A DNA stretch of 64,000 bases from Dermanyssus gallinae (Eukaryota > Arthropoda > Arachnida > Mesostigmata > Dermanyssidae): positions 46,001 to 110,000 of the forward strand of contig QVRM01005270.1 of the NCBI GenBank assembly GCA_003439945.1. Reading direction: 5' to 3'. This document shows positions 19,980-31,359 of this stretch, piece by piece. A program made the translations under genes and the position numbers. Below the pieces are notes generated by a model. That model saw only the letters and a program-made list of their open reading frames with translations. It did no database searches and was not told the DNA's origin. Positions within the stretch are counted from its first letter, which is position 1, and each line of letters opens with the position of its first letter.

Positions 19980-20335
19980 TAGACACTCGTTGCCGACGGC
20001 TTAGACTTTATAAATAAATGCAACTCCGACTCATTAGCCCCTTCGATGGTCGGTGCAGGTGCGGACCGAGCAGGTCATGCCTCCAGGTTAGCTGAGGCTA
20101 ATAAATGCAGAAAATACTCAAGCGTCGATTATCCGCACGAATTTTGTCCGTTGGCGTTCCACACTATGGGAGCTGCAGGCCCCCTTACGCTCAAGCTGAT
20201 TGAGCGGGTCGGTAAAAGCCTTAATCTTTCGACAGGAGACTCGAGGGCATCCAAATTCTTGCGTCAGAGGCTGTCGCTCGACATTCAACGAGGAAACGCA
20301 GCACATTCGGGGCACATTGTTGAACTGGGCTAATC
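19980..20335 (+). mobile_element. LINE C-terminal fragment (LAPS...KCRKYSS type), nested
   Basis: The plus strand encodes SDSLAPSMVGAGADRAGHAS, KCRKYSSVDYPHEFCPLAF, LIERVGKSLNLSTGDSRAS, then FLRQRLSLDIQRGNAA and a stop at 20331-20333. This is the conserved C-terminal domain of a LINE family whose RT carries YLDDG; related pieces lie at 28520-29860 (-) and 56985-57190 (+). The frame is open from 20046. It sits inside the opposite-strand LINE relic and so post-dates it. Confidence 0.75.
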
Positions 20336-20960
20336 CTGGGTTAAAGAACCCGTGATCAAACGTTCGCGCGGAGACAATTGTCCACTCCAAAGTGCTAACA
20401 TAGTGAAATTATATAAATTAAAGTCAAGACTCTAAAATAAATGCTATACAAAATTAAAAAAGTGATCAGAAAAGATGGCCGTAAGAATGTCGGAGGAGAT
20501 AGTTGACTTGGGCGGAATATTGCAGTACTTATGACCTATGCATGTTTCGGTAATACGTTGGCCATGGACAGTGACCTTGCAAGCGACTAGTCGGCAGACC
20601 AATAATCTCTCGAAATATCTCAAGTGATTTAGGTCAGTTACATATGACCCGCTCCTATCTAACAAGTCAATGTTCGCATCACCAAGGCAGATTGTGCTTA
20701 GTTTGTTTATTTTTGGCAGTAATTCTTCTAGTGCATACAATAAATCAAGGGGTCTATTCGAAGGATGTACTCCTATAATCGTGCTCTGAGCTTCGGCAAA
20801 CACTTCAACAAAATTTGTTTTGCATCGAGAGTCTGCCGGAAGGAGTAATTTGAGATCGTTTCACTCACGCACCACATAATAATCTCTGATAAACAAAACC
20901 TTCACCCGGCTCATTACGGCAATCAACAAATTTGTTATAATCATTCAATAAATTATGTTT

Positions 20961-21740
20961 TATTCACTCAAATTGAGTATATTATACAGTGCAAATATTT
21001 CTTCATAATGCGTTATCTTCTTTATGCTTCCGGCGAGAGAAGTAGTGCAACGATTATTGGTCCAGCGCTGTGCATTCCACTGCATGGTGCTTGGCACACC
21101 TCTGCAGGCAAAACCGGCAGGTTCACAACTCGTGAAAGGCTGCGTTTGAGCATACCAGGTAGTAATAACCATGCACTATGTACCTCGTGTATATGTGGCG
21201 ACTGTCACATGCAAGACCAGATCAAAGGTGCAGGGCATTAAAAAAGTTCAAGCCATCGACCTCCCGTGTGGCCTGTTTGTAATAATTGTTATTCTGGGTG
21301 ATATTAATTGTCTGACTAACTGTCAAATAATAATATTATAGTGACGACTATTTGCGGCTGACAAGAGCATCGAGATCGGTGTCGGTTGTCACGTCCCGCC
21401 AGGAAGCATCGCTGTTGAGACGAATTTGAACACGGCAGCCTGGCGTTCGGACATCAGAAAATCTCTTGTTGGCCTTGAGGCAACGGAGGCAATAGTGTAG
21501 GCTTGCGTTAGCGAGTGTCAGGTGGTCATTGGCGTAGATGTTGTTGTTGCTTTTTTGGCAGCCGCCTAGAAGGCTCGACTTCGGCTTCACTTCCCGGCAT
21601 CGTCGTGGCACTTTTTCCATCGACAAACAAGCCGCACCAGCAGCTGGGAGCGGTCTGTGATATTCCCCCGTTGATCAGACAAGTTCCGGGACAGCGATGG
21701 GCGACGTCGATGCCGCGTTTGTCAAGTTTCACATCCATTT
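20961..21740. other. Between LINE relics, no gene recognised
   Basis: Short open frames on both strands (for example 21008-21241 + and 21626-21348 -) show no family motif. The sequence could be further decayed LINE 5' regions. Confidence 0.4.
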
Positions 21741-22108
21741 CAAGATTCAAGATTGAACACGTGGTTTATTATAGGAACTGCATAATACAATGCTTTAGTT
21801 CTCATAAAAAATATATAGATAATAATAAATAAATTAAATAAAAATGACTTGCTGTCAGTCATGAACAGCCATAAAATAAGTTTAGTCAATCATGAGGTCA
21901 AAGAATCACAAATCATAAACACAACACAAGTAGCTTGCGTGCCTCAACTATGACGAAATGTGTTGGTTACTAGTCATTTCTGAACCATCGGTGTGAAACA
22001 ATGCAGGGAAGTGATACGGCGAATATTCTGTGGTATACTAACGGGCAAGCGAGAGGCAAGGGCTTGCTGACTAGACGTTTTTTGTGACTAATGGCCCTAT
22101 ATATGTTG
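21741..22108 (-). mobile_element. 5'-truncated sister copy of the 31-36 kb LINE
   Basis: The reverse complement matches 35820-36180 (+) at high identity: the last coding stretch (GPLVTK, SIPQNIRRIT), the stop before GAGGCAC, the 3' UTR (CATTGTATTATGCAGTTCCT, AATAAACCACG), and a TTGAATC-type terminal repeat. Only about 370 bases of the 3' end are present, the usual result of incomplete reverse transcription. Differences are substitutions and small indels, so the copies diverged some time ago. Confidence 0.9.
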
Positions 22109-22587
22109 CAAGAAGAGTTCAGTGACCGCACGCACTTCCTCGACCGTCTCGGAACAAATGGACTTCTGCCTCAAGTCGCTCAACTTTACCGGTGAGAAGC
22201 AAGCATTCGTTAATTTTTTTTCTCCAACCGCTCCATTTGAGCTGGTACGCTGGTGAGAAGAGGTAGCTTTGATTCGAGAGACATCAGCAGAACGCTCACA
22301 TCCGCTGTAGAACCTCTGAGCGTCGATTCCGGTTCCGGTGCCGATGTAGCCGATTTAGCGCCTCCTCCAACTTGTTGACGTTGCTGGAGTCGATTGCCTG
22401 CCAAACCTTTCGTGTTGACATTTGATGACTCGATGGTTTGGGCGGCTTGCTGGTTCAGGCTCGGAATGATGAAACCGTTATCTCAGTCGCTGCCGCTGTT
22501 GTTCATTTACACCCTTGTCGCTGGAAGTGGCCGTATTCGTAATAACTAAATCATGTGAGTTTTTTGGGGGATTTACTGTAGCAACTC
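22109..22587. other. No recognised gene
   Basis: A 64-codon Gln/Ser-rich minus-strand frame (22404-22210) has no known motif. The region may be the 5' part of the LINE relic that follows, but I see no proof. Confidence 0.35.
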
Positions 22588-25500
22588 ATGAGTCCGGAAA
22601 GTGGACCGAACTGTCACCTCCGTGTTGGCACAAGAAACACAATTCAATATGAGCTTCAAGTTAATATCCAGTGCTCGCAAGTCACTACTCACAATGTTGT
22701 TAATATCACTGTTAGCTTCGTTGAGTTTAGCTGCCACAACTGCAAGCCGCCCACCGATGACGATGCAGACAGTGTTGACAGCATGTCCCTTGGCGACGGT
22801 GAAGCACATGAAGGTGCGGTGGACGACAAATTGCTCATGCGCACACTTGTGAAAGAGGTATGTGCACTACGCACGTTGGTCAAATCGTGCCAGAGCGCAA
22901 ACACAAGCTCGAGAAAGAACTGTTGCATTTAGTAGCTGTTGTCTCTGATCTGTCAAATAATCGTGGACGGCAGGCCAAGCGAGACAACTCAGGTCGATCC
23001 TAAACTCCCAGGAGCAATGTCAGTATGATAAAGACGTTTCCCACTGAAGCCTAACAACCCGCCAACCTTGATAGCAATGACTCTCTCGGCTCTGATCTAA
23101 CCCCTGGACTGTCAACGTATGGTTTCGTTTCTCACACTTCGTTTAACGCTACCCGTAAGGCAACACAGTTTGTCTGTGATTCTGTTCTTGTGTTCAATAC
23201 TGCCTACTGCACTCTCCGAAAATTATATGCTTATCTGAAATTTGGGCGCCTGCAGAACATGTATCATTGACAGAGCTATTTGCTAAATATTATGTCCGGC
23301 CTTGTAGAAGGATATACTCCAAAGATGGTCCAACGATCATCCCCAGTACAAGATTTTTATGGACAGAGCCGCTCGAAAACATAGTAGTAGTGTATCCGTC
23401 TCTCGAAACCATAAACGCCTTTCGCCTAATTTGGCATGTAAAGCATTGCGCTTAGAGGAAACTAATCTGGGTATCCGCGATGCAAGGGACCTCTTTTTGG
23501 ATATGCAGGCCGATGTCTTAAACTACAATCCGGAGTAGCGCCGCTTATACATGAAAAACAGCGCTGTAGAAGATAGACACACGGTTGAGGCTTTGCTGAA
23601 TGACTTCAAATACGTCTACATACAGCCTCAAAACATTGAATTCCATCCCTTCGCTGTGCTCAAGAAACATGGACACTATGGCAGGAAAGCTCAGCTGCAA
23701 ATGTGGGCCGGTAGTGTGGGGCTCCAACCCACTAAAAACCAGTCATGTCCCCATCCCCACACTCAACTGGAAACAGCGCGAGCAATACTTCAAACAATTG
23801 AGGGGGGGGGTGAATAGTAGCATCCTCATCTTAGCTGCCCTGGAGTGCCTCACGGGGCCTTCTTCTCTTCTTTGGCGTGCATTATGCTTTCGATTGTACG
23901 AGCTATAAGATTCTAATCGTCACGTGAGTTCATAAGAAGGTGTGCCAGCTTCTTAAGACTGCCGTCACTTGCTGTGGTTAAGTCCCTGCGTAATGGAGCC
24001 CACGCCGGGCACAGCAATATTTTGTGTTCCGGCGTGTCTTCCGTTGTTCCTTCACAGGGCTTGCAGAATGGCGTATCTGCTTTTCCTATTCGAAAGAGTT
24101 AACTCTCGAAGCTGCTATGCCCTGTGAGCACTTAAGTCACGTAATGTGTCAACTCGCCGCCGGGCCGGTTAATCCACGGAATGGATCCACGGAACGCCGC
24201 CGGGCCGGTTAATGTCCGGAATCAGAGCCTTTACACGTGCCCCAGGTGCCCCGTCCTGCATTGCGTCCCATTCATTTTGCCAAGAAATCAAAGTTGTTCC
24301 CTTTCTTCTTCTTTATTGCTTGTCGGTTCCGCCCACAAGCGACGATGTTCGTCAGCCTTCAGGTCCCAAGGGATCGTACCAGCCAGTACAAGGACAGCCG
24401 CCGTGCTGACCGTCTTGTAAGCCATCGTAATCCGTAAAGCCGCGATGCGTTGGGTCTTGCGCATCAGCGCCCTATTGCGGGTTAGAGTCAGTGCGGTTAG
24501 TGACCACACAGGCGCCGCGAATAACATAATCGACTCGGCAACCGACATAAGAAAGCGCCGCGTTAATTCTCGCGGTCCGAATGTATTCGGCATCAGCCGG
24601 GCAATGTCGTGTGAAACTTTAGTGGCTTTCTCTGCAGCCAAGCGGAGATGAGGTGTTCCTCGCAGGCCTCTGTCCAGGTACATTCCCAGATAGCTGCCTG
24701 ATTGAACCACCCGAATATCCTGGCCGTTCCAGATTAGCTTTGGGAGAGGACACCCTCTTGGGCCAAGGAGGATGATTCCCTCGCTCTTGTAACTCCCTCG
24801 CTTTTGAACTCCCTACGCTTGATAGTCTACCACCTATTGTATTCAAAGGACTGGCCGAGTTTCTAGCGGAGCAGATGGCAATAATTTTCACTCGTTCCTT
24901 CGAGGACGGCAAAATTCCCACTGTCTTCCATTGTCACACCTGTGCACAAGCAAGGCTCTAGAGCAACTGCTGAAAATAACCAATCTATTGCTCTGTGTGT
25001 CCTGCTTAATCATGGAGATAATAGTTGTTGATTTCATCTATAATTTCTTATTCTCCAACTAACTTTTAGATAATCAGCAACATGGATTCACTAAGAAACG
25101 ATCAACGGCAGCCCAATTATTGAAGGTCTCTTATGACTCGGCCCTGGTTTTAATTTTTCGCGTGCCTTCGATCGTGTTTACCACCAAATTTTACTAATGA
25201 AGCTAAGCATCGGACCTAGGGTTCGAAGTTAGCGCCAAGTCTATCTCACTGATAAGAGCTTTAAGGTCAGGGTGAAAAGTGCTATGGCTGAAACGCCATG
25301 CGCCCGTAAGGTTCCTGCTTAGAGCCGCTCTTGTATGACTTTTTTGCTCAAGACCTCAAACTCGTCCTTGGCAAACTCGATGTGATATAGAAGCTCTATA
25401 CCGACGACTTAAAGATACACATTGAAGTATTTTATAAAGAAAGATGTAGAACTGCTTCAGCGGTTGCAGGATGAATTTGTCAAACGAGTCGCATGCAAGG
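22588..25500 (+). mobile_element. Decayed LINE with endonuclease and RT, split by an R1-like element
   Basis: The plus strand carries a possible coiled-coil ORF1 end (DKLLMRTLVKEVCALRTLVK, 22588-22932). About 23150-23460 is an endonuclease start (ICLSEIWAPAEHVSLTELFA, where the family has ICLSETWL). RT motifs follow at about 24805-25400: LPPIVFKGLAEFLAEQMAII, SIVTPVHKQGSRATAENN, QHGFTKKRSTAAQLLKVSYD, AFDRVYHQILLMKLS, YLTDKSFKVRVKSAMAET, then a degraded PQG and YADD region. Frames change often. The two halves are separated by a minus-strand R1-like relic. That the halves are one element is inferred from strand and domain order. Confidence 0.6.
23890..24800 (-). mobile_element. R1/Jockey-like LINE C-terminal relic
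   Basis: The minus strand encodes the post-RT region (SYLGMYLDRGLRGTPHLRLA, ARLMPNTFGPRELTRRFL, LFAAPVWS, TVSTAAVLVLAGTIPWDLKA) in one open frame at 24710-24291. Then, in other frames, it encodes TGHSSFES, RIGKADTPFCKPCEGTTED and TPEHKILLCPAW. The last is the C-terminal CCHC-type knuckle of R1-like elements. A duplicated block CCGCCGGGCCGGTTAAT lies at about 24158 and 24199. The RT catalytic core is not seen. Confidence 0.8.
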
Positions 25501-28349
25501 CGTGAAAGCCTCGTACTCCCGAACGTGAGTGAGTACCCGGTGTGAGTTGGCGTAAGACTTTTTAGACAACTAATCCGGAGTAATAACTCCAGTAACTTTT
25601 CACAGTACGTCCAAATAATCTTCGTAGTGGTGTGTCAATTACTCCACCGGGAGTTGCTAATGTGAAAATGGTGAATAATGCGCTCACATGGAGAGTTTCG
25701 CGAGGTGCCTATGTGTGAAAAAACTACAATGTTATTTCAACACCCCTTTTTTCAATAAAGAAGACTTAGTATTATATATATATATATATGAACAGACCTA
25801 AATCTCGTATTGTTCCGTGTATGATGGTTCCTCGAATAAATTGTGCGTATGAATAGGGCAAGCCGTAATGAGAATATTGAATACCGTATGGATTAGATAA
25901 CTTAGTTGCAAGCCCTTTAAATTACTAAAATACTGTTGCTCATCTTTGAATTGAAATAAAACTCATAACCACGACGCATTGCGTGCCTCTGGTTCGGTAA
26001 AATCGCGAAAGAAGATGAAGATCATATTCAATGAAATGATTAGAAGAACATGGACACTCAACAAAGCTGACAAATCCGGCGGTGACCAAGAAAGTTGAGA
26101 CGCGGTAAAGAAGTAAAAGAAAAATGATAAGGACGGAAAGATGGAAAAAATGCAAAGGCCAACGGGCAACGCGGTCAAAGCGGCATAGGGATTGTGTTGT
26201 TCACCTACTAAATGATTGCTTATTAAAGATGATTAACGATAAGTAAAAAAACACATATGTGCAACTTGTCGTTTCGTCGACGGGGGACATCGACCGCAAC
26301 AGAATAGCTGAATGTAAGGCGCAGCACATATGATCTCAGCCGAACTGAGTACTAAAAGGCGCACAAAATGGTTCGATGAATGAAGGTGTATACGCTTCCC
26401 CTTTCACTACTGGCTACACCTAGCTGTAGCCACGTCCGGCATCGTAATTGAACCATGATGAGTCTACGAGCCGGCTCGAGCGTTCGACACGCACTCACCT
26501 ACTCACAAACACATTATACCGAAATAGTGATCAGCTAGACGAATTGATCGGTTGATTGAATTGACCTATTGCCAACGACGTCTGCGGTGTTTTTGTTGTT
26601 TCGCAGTAAACAGAACAGCTTTACGCTTTAACCGCCGGCGAGACGGATGGGGGAAACCAAAGCTTTTGGCTTCAAAACAAGGAAAGGCGTACGAGAGAGA
26701 CAACGGAGAGAGCAGGCACGTGAGAGAAGAGCCAAACGAAGGCTTTCAGTCTTCCACAACCTTCGTTAGGTCTGGGAACGAAATGATCACGATGATACGA
26801 ACCCGACATGGACAGAAACAGAGCAGGTTAGCTACACCGACGCCGATACTATTTGGGCGCGTCGTTCTCGTTTGAAATAAGATCTCTCGGCGGGCTTCCA
26901 GCAAACGCCGACCGGTGCCGATGATGATGATGATGATGAATACGGTCATCCAGTACCCATAAAACTAACCACGAACAACAACCAACCACAGCAACGCCGT
27001 GGAGGAAAACAAGTGCGACGCTAATGGCAGTAACGAAGACGGCAACAACAGCAACAACAAAAACAACCTCAGATTGAGCACGAGAGCGATCTTCGGAGAG
27101 AATAGGAAATGGCATAACAAGCAGGGGTCTTACGTAGAGCATCTACCGGAAGCTATAAAGAAGTCCTATAAACAAGACGGGCTCACTCATCCGCCCACCC
27201 GCCCACACGGCCATGACACTACGATGGCAACAATCACCCTCGATAATGTCCGACTAGAAAATGTGTGAGGAGGTGTTTCCCAGTTAAGCATTACAGAGGA
27301 TTGCTTTGTCTATGTGCGGCATGTTTGCATTGCAGGTTGCACCCGACACGATACCTCCACCGGCTCGCCCTTTTGATAAGGCAGATGATCAGGTGATAAG
27401 TGCTGCACATAAGCAGCTGTAGATTTAGCGCAAGTGATTGTCGTAATTTCTATTAGAAAACACAAAAAGTTAGAGTACTGGTTGTCATGCGCCATAAATT
27501 GAATATATGAACGCCAGTAAGCTTGTTCAGCGCCTGGCGATAGCGAAGGTGTAAGGGACACATATTTGCTGTAGTTCAATGAAATCGTAATTGCGTTTCA
27601 GCTACACCCAAGCAGACTAATAAGTAACGTGAAAGTGTAATGCAACCCCAAGGTCGTAAATGCAATACAATTGCTAAGAAAGTCCTCTTTATAAACCTAG
27701 CGGTTACCAACAGAGTTCCGGTGCAGCCTAAAATAACTATTATTATGTGCAAAGTGAAGACCTGTTTACGGCATTCAGTAATCATTCTTAAATTCCGATG
27801 CACAGTCAAACTAGAATCGAGCTAAGAATTAGGTGGAGAACCTCATATCAGACAAGGTTTCAAGACCTTAATGAAGAGGCGCAAGGTGTCCTCTGGAAGG
27901 CCCGTGTCTTCTAATAAGCAAGCCGTATTCACAATTATAGCTACGAAAGTGAGCTCTGTACCTAAACGAACGGACAAACAATATGAAACGTTAGACAAAA
28001 TTTGACTTATTTGTACGCTCAGGTTATTTATTGCAACAATACTAAATTAAATTTCACCACTCTAGTGTTTTGTGTTTGTTGTCGTCTCGCTTCACTGAAG
28101 CAATACAGTGATGAATATTTAAGCCTGCTCATTATGGACCTCTCCGGATGTTTTTAGGTTTTAGGCATTATATGAAGTAAACATGTAAATATAGATACAT
28201 GACGTACTTTATTTACGGTCGTCTTTTCTCTTTGTTAAAACCATGGACAACCGTTACTCTTAATGATTTTAAGAGAACATTCCCTGCGAAACTGTCCATA
28301 GGGTTGGCCGACAGATCCTGATAAAGGGGATATCGATAGAGGAGGTGTA

Positions 28350-28351
<2 letters not shown>
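25501..28351. other. No recognised gene
   Basis: It contains a TA array at about 25774-25790, a GAT run at about 26921-26939 and AAC/CAA tracts near 27044-27065. Several open frames of 60-107 codons show no domain, signal peptide or splice context. I see no mobile element that I can name. Confidence 0.45.

Positions 28352-28431
<80 letters not shown>
28352..28431. repeat. (TA)n microsatellite, about 80 bp
   Basis: A pure TA array. Confidence 0.95.
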
Positions 28432-28433
<2 letters not shown>

Positions 28434-28519
28434 CTATTCAAACACCTATTATTGATTTATCAATTTATACTACAATCCGGTGTAAGTAAACGTGTCAACT
28501 TTTAGACTAGAGCAGCCCT

Positions 28520-29860
28520 GGTCTGCACCAATCGGCAAGCGATCCCAAAATTGAGATTGCGTTGCCCCGCTATGCGTCAATGGAAAGTCTCTGGCGTAAG
28601 AATTGTGCGGATTTCCTGCTCCAGTAGTTATCTTCAAACGTTCGCCCAATTTAGTAAGTAATCACTCAGTCAGAAGGCCCGGTAGTCCCAAGGTCTCGAA
28701 GGCCACTGGACTGAAGTTATGGGCTCTTGTCAGTTCGGCGTATTTGTTCATCTTGTTTTTTCTGCTTGAGTTGCGGCGAAACCAGCTCTAAGTAAACCGA
28801 AACCGACCGTTGAGGGAGAATGTGAGTCGGTTACGGTGGCGTCCCATATGAGGGTCCGGCCTCGTTCAAAGGGGATGAGAGTCACCCCGTCAGGACGCTT
28901 TCCGTCGTTTCTGGTTAAGTCAGTTGGTTCCAACGTACTTGGGTAGCGTGCCGTCTTCAGGGCCCTTGCTAGTGTTGTCATTAATAGCCGCGTGACGTGG
29001 TCGACGACCTTCAGTGAGAGCGCTGGATAGAGCGTGGTAGATATATAGCTCTAATGCCCACCGGCTCCCCGTATCGGCATATGTGAGGGTGAACAAGCGG
29101 CGTACCAAGTCGGAGGCCAACACATATTCTTGTAGTGGCATCATCCATTAAGTTTTCTAAGGATGCACTGGGTAGGGCGTGCCAATTGCTTGCATGTTTT
29201 GCGGAGGTTGCCCTAAGCCAAGCCCCAAAAAGTAATTTTCAGTTTGATCAATAAGTAAACAAGCATGTTGATCGGCTAGCAGGGCCGACCATTCACTCTG
29301 AGATGTCACGTCTTTAGGTGAAGTTCCAAGAACCTCAACCAAACTGCTCGTAACTTGATCTCGCGTGGAGGTGAATTTGAGCAAGCCGGCGGAACCTGAT
29401 CGGTGGCAGCAACTATTGCAGGGAGTGGTAATATTGCCGGGCCAGGTAAACCAAGCCTCTCCTTGGCAAGAAAATCTGGCGTTTGGTTGTATCGCCCAGT
29501 TTGATGTTAAGCAGATTGGGTATCGTGTAGGCTGTACCTAGCCACTTCTGCAACACGGGGGAGACACCTTCCCGAAGTAGGGGTATCCCTAGGAGCTCTA
29601 CTTATTTGCGCTGAGTATCTTGCAGCCCCGTAACCAGTTCGTGATTTCGGAAGTTGTTGAATCTGCGTCAGGATTCCATACGAACAGTTCGCATTTCGAA
29701 GAGTTCAGGGCCAAGCCGCTTACCTTCTCGAAATCTATAATCTTCTGTAAGTCACGAACGATGTGGAGACGTTGCCTGCCAGTACTCCATTGTCCAAGTA
29801 CAACATGTTAACGGGCTTGCGAGCAATTTGATCAGAGAGAGATTTGAGATTAACTGCCAG
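28520..29860 (-). mobile_element. YLDDG-type LINE fragment: RT end and C-terminal domain
   Basis: Minus strand, mixed frames. At about 29800 is MLYLDNGVLAGNV (the RT catalytic YLDDG, second Asp changed to Asn). Then come DFEKVSGLALNSSKCELFVW and KLGDTTKRQIFLPRRGLVYL. At 28990-28800 are ARALKTARYPSTLEPTDL, then NDGKRPDGVTLIPFERGRTL and IWDATVTDSHS. At 28790-28560 are YAELTRAHNFSPVAFETLG and LTKLGERLKITTG. The order fits one LINE family whose C-terminal domain also survives at 19980-20335 and 56985-57190. Stops and frameshifts are frequent, so it is inactive. RPDG...WDATV resembles a PD-(D/E)xK nuclease pattern, which is only a hypothesis. Confidence 0.75.
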
Positions 29861-30239
29861 GCAAAACAAAGATGGAGCGAGGGGGTCTTATTTATAAACG
29901 TGTTTGTCGTAGCTAGTTCCTCGCAACAAGAACACGAATAACGTCGGTTCCGTGTTGTTGTCCTAGCTCACTCATATACCTCAAGCGTTACCTGAATATA
30001 ATAAAAGTGTGCAAAATCAAATCTTAAAAGGTTCCGCTAGAGGTGCTGCATTATGTCCTGATTACCGAGCTTCTAATGCGTCTTCTTCGAAGCAATCTGC
30101 TCCTTATCTGAGGTACAGCAAGACAGCATGGCCCACCACACCTTTAACATCAAACCGAATAGCCTCGGGAATCGCTAATTCACACATTCGGTGGCGCACA
30201 GGGCAGGGCAATAATGTATTTGCCTGACATACGAAAAAA
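29861..30239. other. No recognised gene
   Basis: The frame containing QQDSMAHHTF near 30119 is faintly like the QQDGA..HT segment of DDE transposases and may be part of the mariner relic that follows. Support is too weak for a call. Confidence 0.3.
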
Positions 30240-30600
30240 GGAATTCATCAAAAAGGGGCCGTCGTCATTTACACTCTGCGAAGTGCTTTTAGCTTAACAT
30301 ATTATGTTAAGTTAATATAATGATTTACAATGATTTCAGACACGGGCGATGGCCTTTTCTGCAGAATTACCTGAACTTTCCGGACTGTGCGCCAGGGGAT
30401 CATTACATTTTTCACTCCATATCGAATCATATGACCTTCGACGACAAAGTGGACCTCAAAAATGGGTTAACAACTTTTTTGATACCAGGCCAGGCGATCT
30501 TTAGTGGAAAGGACCCAATAAAATAATCAAGAGGAGACGGGGGTTGTAAAAAGCAAGAGAGAATACATTATTAAGAAATTTATTGTTGTAATTATTGTTT
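30240..30600 (+). mobile_element. Mariner transposase C-terminal relic
   Basis: 30320-30526 encodes PFLQNYLNFPDCAPGDHYIF and HSISNHMTFDDKVDLKNGL, matching the PPYSPDLAPSDYHLF...L..K.F segment that holds the last catalytic Asp of mariner transposases. In shifted frames downstream are NKIIKRRR and VVKSKREYIIKKFI, the usual C-terminal end. Inverted repeats were not identified. Confidence 0.78.
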
Positions 30601-30784
30601 TTGTTCAAATAAAACGTTTTTTAATAAAAACGGTATGAACTTACTGCACAACCGAAAACATTAATTGCTTGACAGGTATACCAAACTACATATGCCACTC
30701 TTTTATATCAGGGGTGCTTAGAGCTGCAGCTTAAGCGTACATGTTAAGATATGTAGGGTTACTCCAACAGTCCTTACAGTATGT

Positions 30785-30884
30785 ATGTATATATATATAT
30801 ATATAGATATATATATATTATTTTTGTTTAGATTTTAGTTTTATAGGTGCATATATCTATATATATATATATATATATATATTT
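30785..30884. repeat. (TA)n arrays at the 5' flank of the LINE
   Basis: TA arrays at 30785-30819 and 30851-30881 precede the LINE. A TA stretch also follows its 3' tail at 36189-36199, so the element seems to have landed in a TA-rich site. Confidence 0.9.
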
Positions 30885-30960
30885 GTTTATATATTCAGTT
30901 TGCCGTCTGCTCTCGTCATATATATTTGTATATATATTCAGTTTGCCGTCTGCTCTCGTC
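30882..30960 (+). repeat. Duplicated LINE 5' terminus
   Basis: The block ATATTCAGTTTGCCGTCTGC followed by TCTCGTC occurs twice, ending at 30917 and 30960 (offset 43), separated by TA-rich bases. Only the second copy continues into the 5' UTR. This looks like a partial tandem duplication of the element's first 22 or so bases together with its target. Confidence 0.85.
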
Positions 30961-31359
30961 GAGTGCGGCTCGTTCGCACCGAGCTCTCTTGACTTGCTGT
31001 GATTCTGCGCTTGGATGGTCTCACTCACGCGGCTGTGATGTTTCTTAGTGGGCCTCAGGTCTTCGTGATCGCTGCAAGTGCAGTAGGTTGTGCTTTGTGA
31101 CTTTGGTGCTCAGCGTTTTCAGCTGTTGGAAGACTTGCCATTCTCGAACAACAGCTCGCCATTCTTCACGATCCGGCGACACGGTTGTCGTTTACTACAC
31201 CTGTCTGGGTTTTCTCATTGCACGTCTCGTCTCAGCCGCCTCTCTCGTTGCCGATTGTCAGCTCATTCTCCTCGCTCCTGTCCGTCTGCTGACAGGGACA
31301 GGGTTGCACGTCGTTCTAACGACGCATGCCCTGCACGTTACCACATTCGCCATACCAAA
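30961..31359 (+). promoter_or_regulatory. LINE 5' UTR, presumed internal promoter
   Basis: About 400 bases, moderately GC-rich, between the 5' terminus and the ORF1 ATG. LINEs carry an internal promoter here; no specific motif was identified. The ORF1 frame is open upstream to 31090, but the basic leader has no resemblance to gag, so the ATG at 31360 is preferred. Confidence 0.5.

Larger units (their letters stand above)
16803..20960 (-). mobile_element. Decayed LINE: endonuclease, RT and 3' tail, with nested insertion
   Basis: Read on the minus strand. 20960-20444 is an APE-type endonuclease (a FVEVFAEAQSTIIGV stretch, CLGDANIDLLD, then SDHFFNF). 19395-18792 is the endonuclease-RT linker (VRKNWVTPKFDSLVNEKE, NIFNHYYATCG, QIPSQVLRRTADA). 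About 18600-18330 is degraded RT (CIRWVRSFISEERQVVQIR, then an FN.IVNDIF-like stretch). 18214-17938 is the RT C-terminal region (LTHGLEVYGHTHAC, LLYLLQKRTLRLVL). The 3' end is at 16890-16803. Many stops and frameshifts make it inactive. About 1 kb of foreign sequence (19440-20440) separates endonuclease from linker. GDAN in place of the usual GDFN is shared with the LINE at 31-36 kb, suggesting related families. Confidence 0.75.

Noticed and set aside
31090..31359. N-terminal extension of LINE ORF1 from the ATG at 31090
   Set aside because: The extension is a basic, Ser/Arg-rich stretch unlike gag proteins, and it falls in the 5' UTR; the ATG at 31360 starts a normal gag N-terminus.
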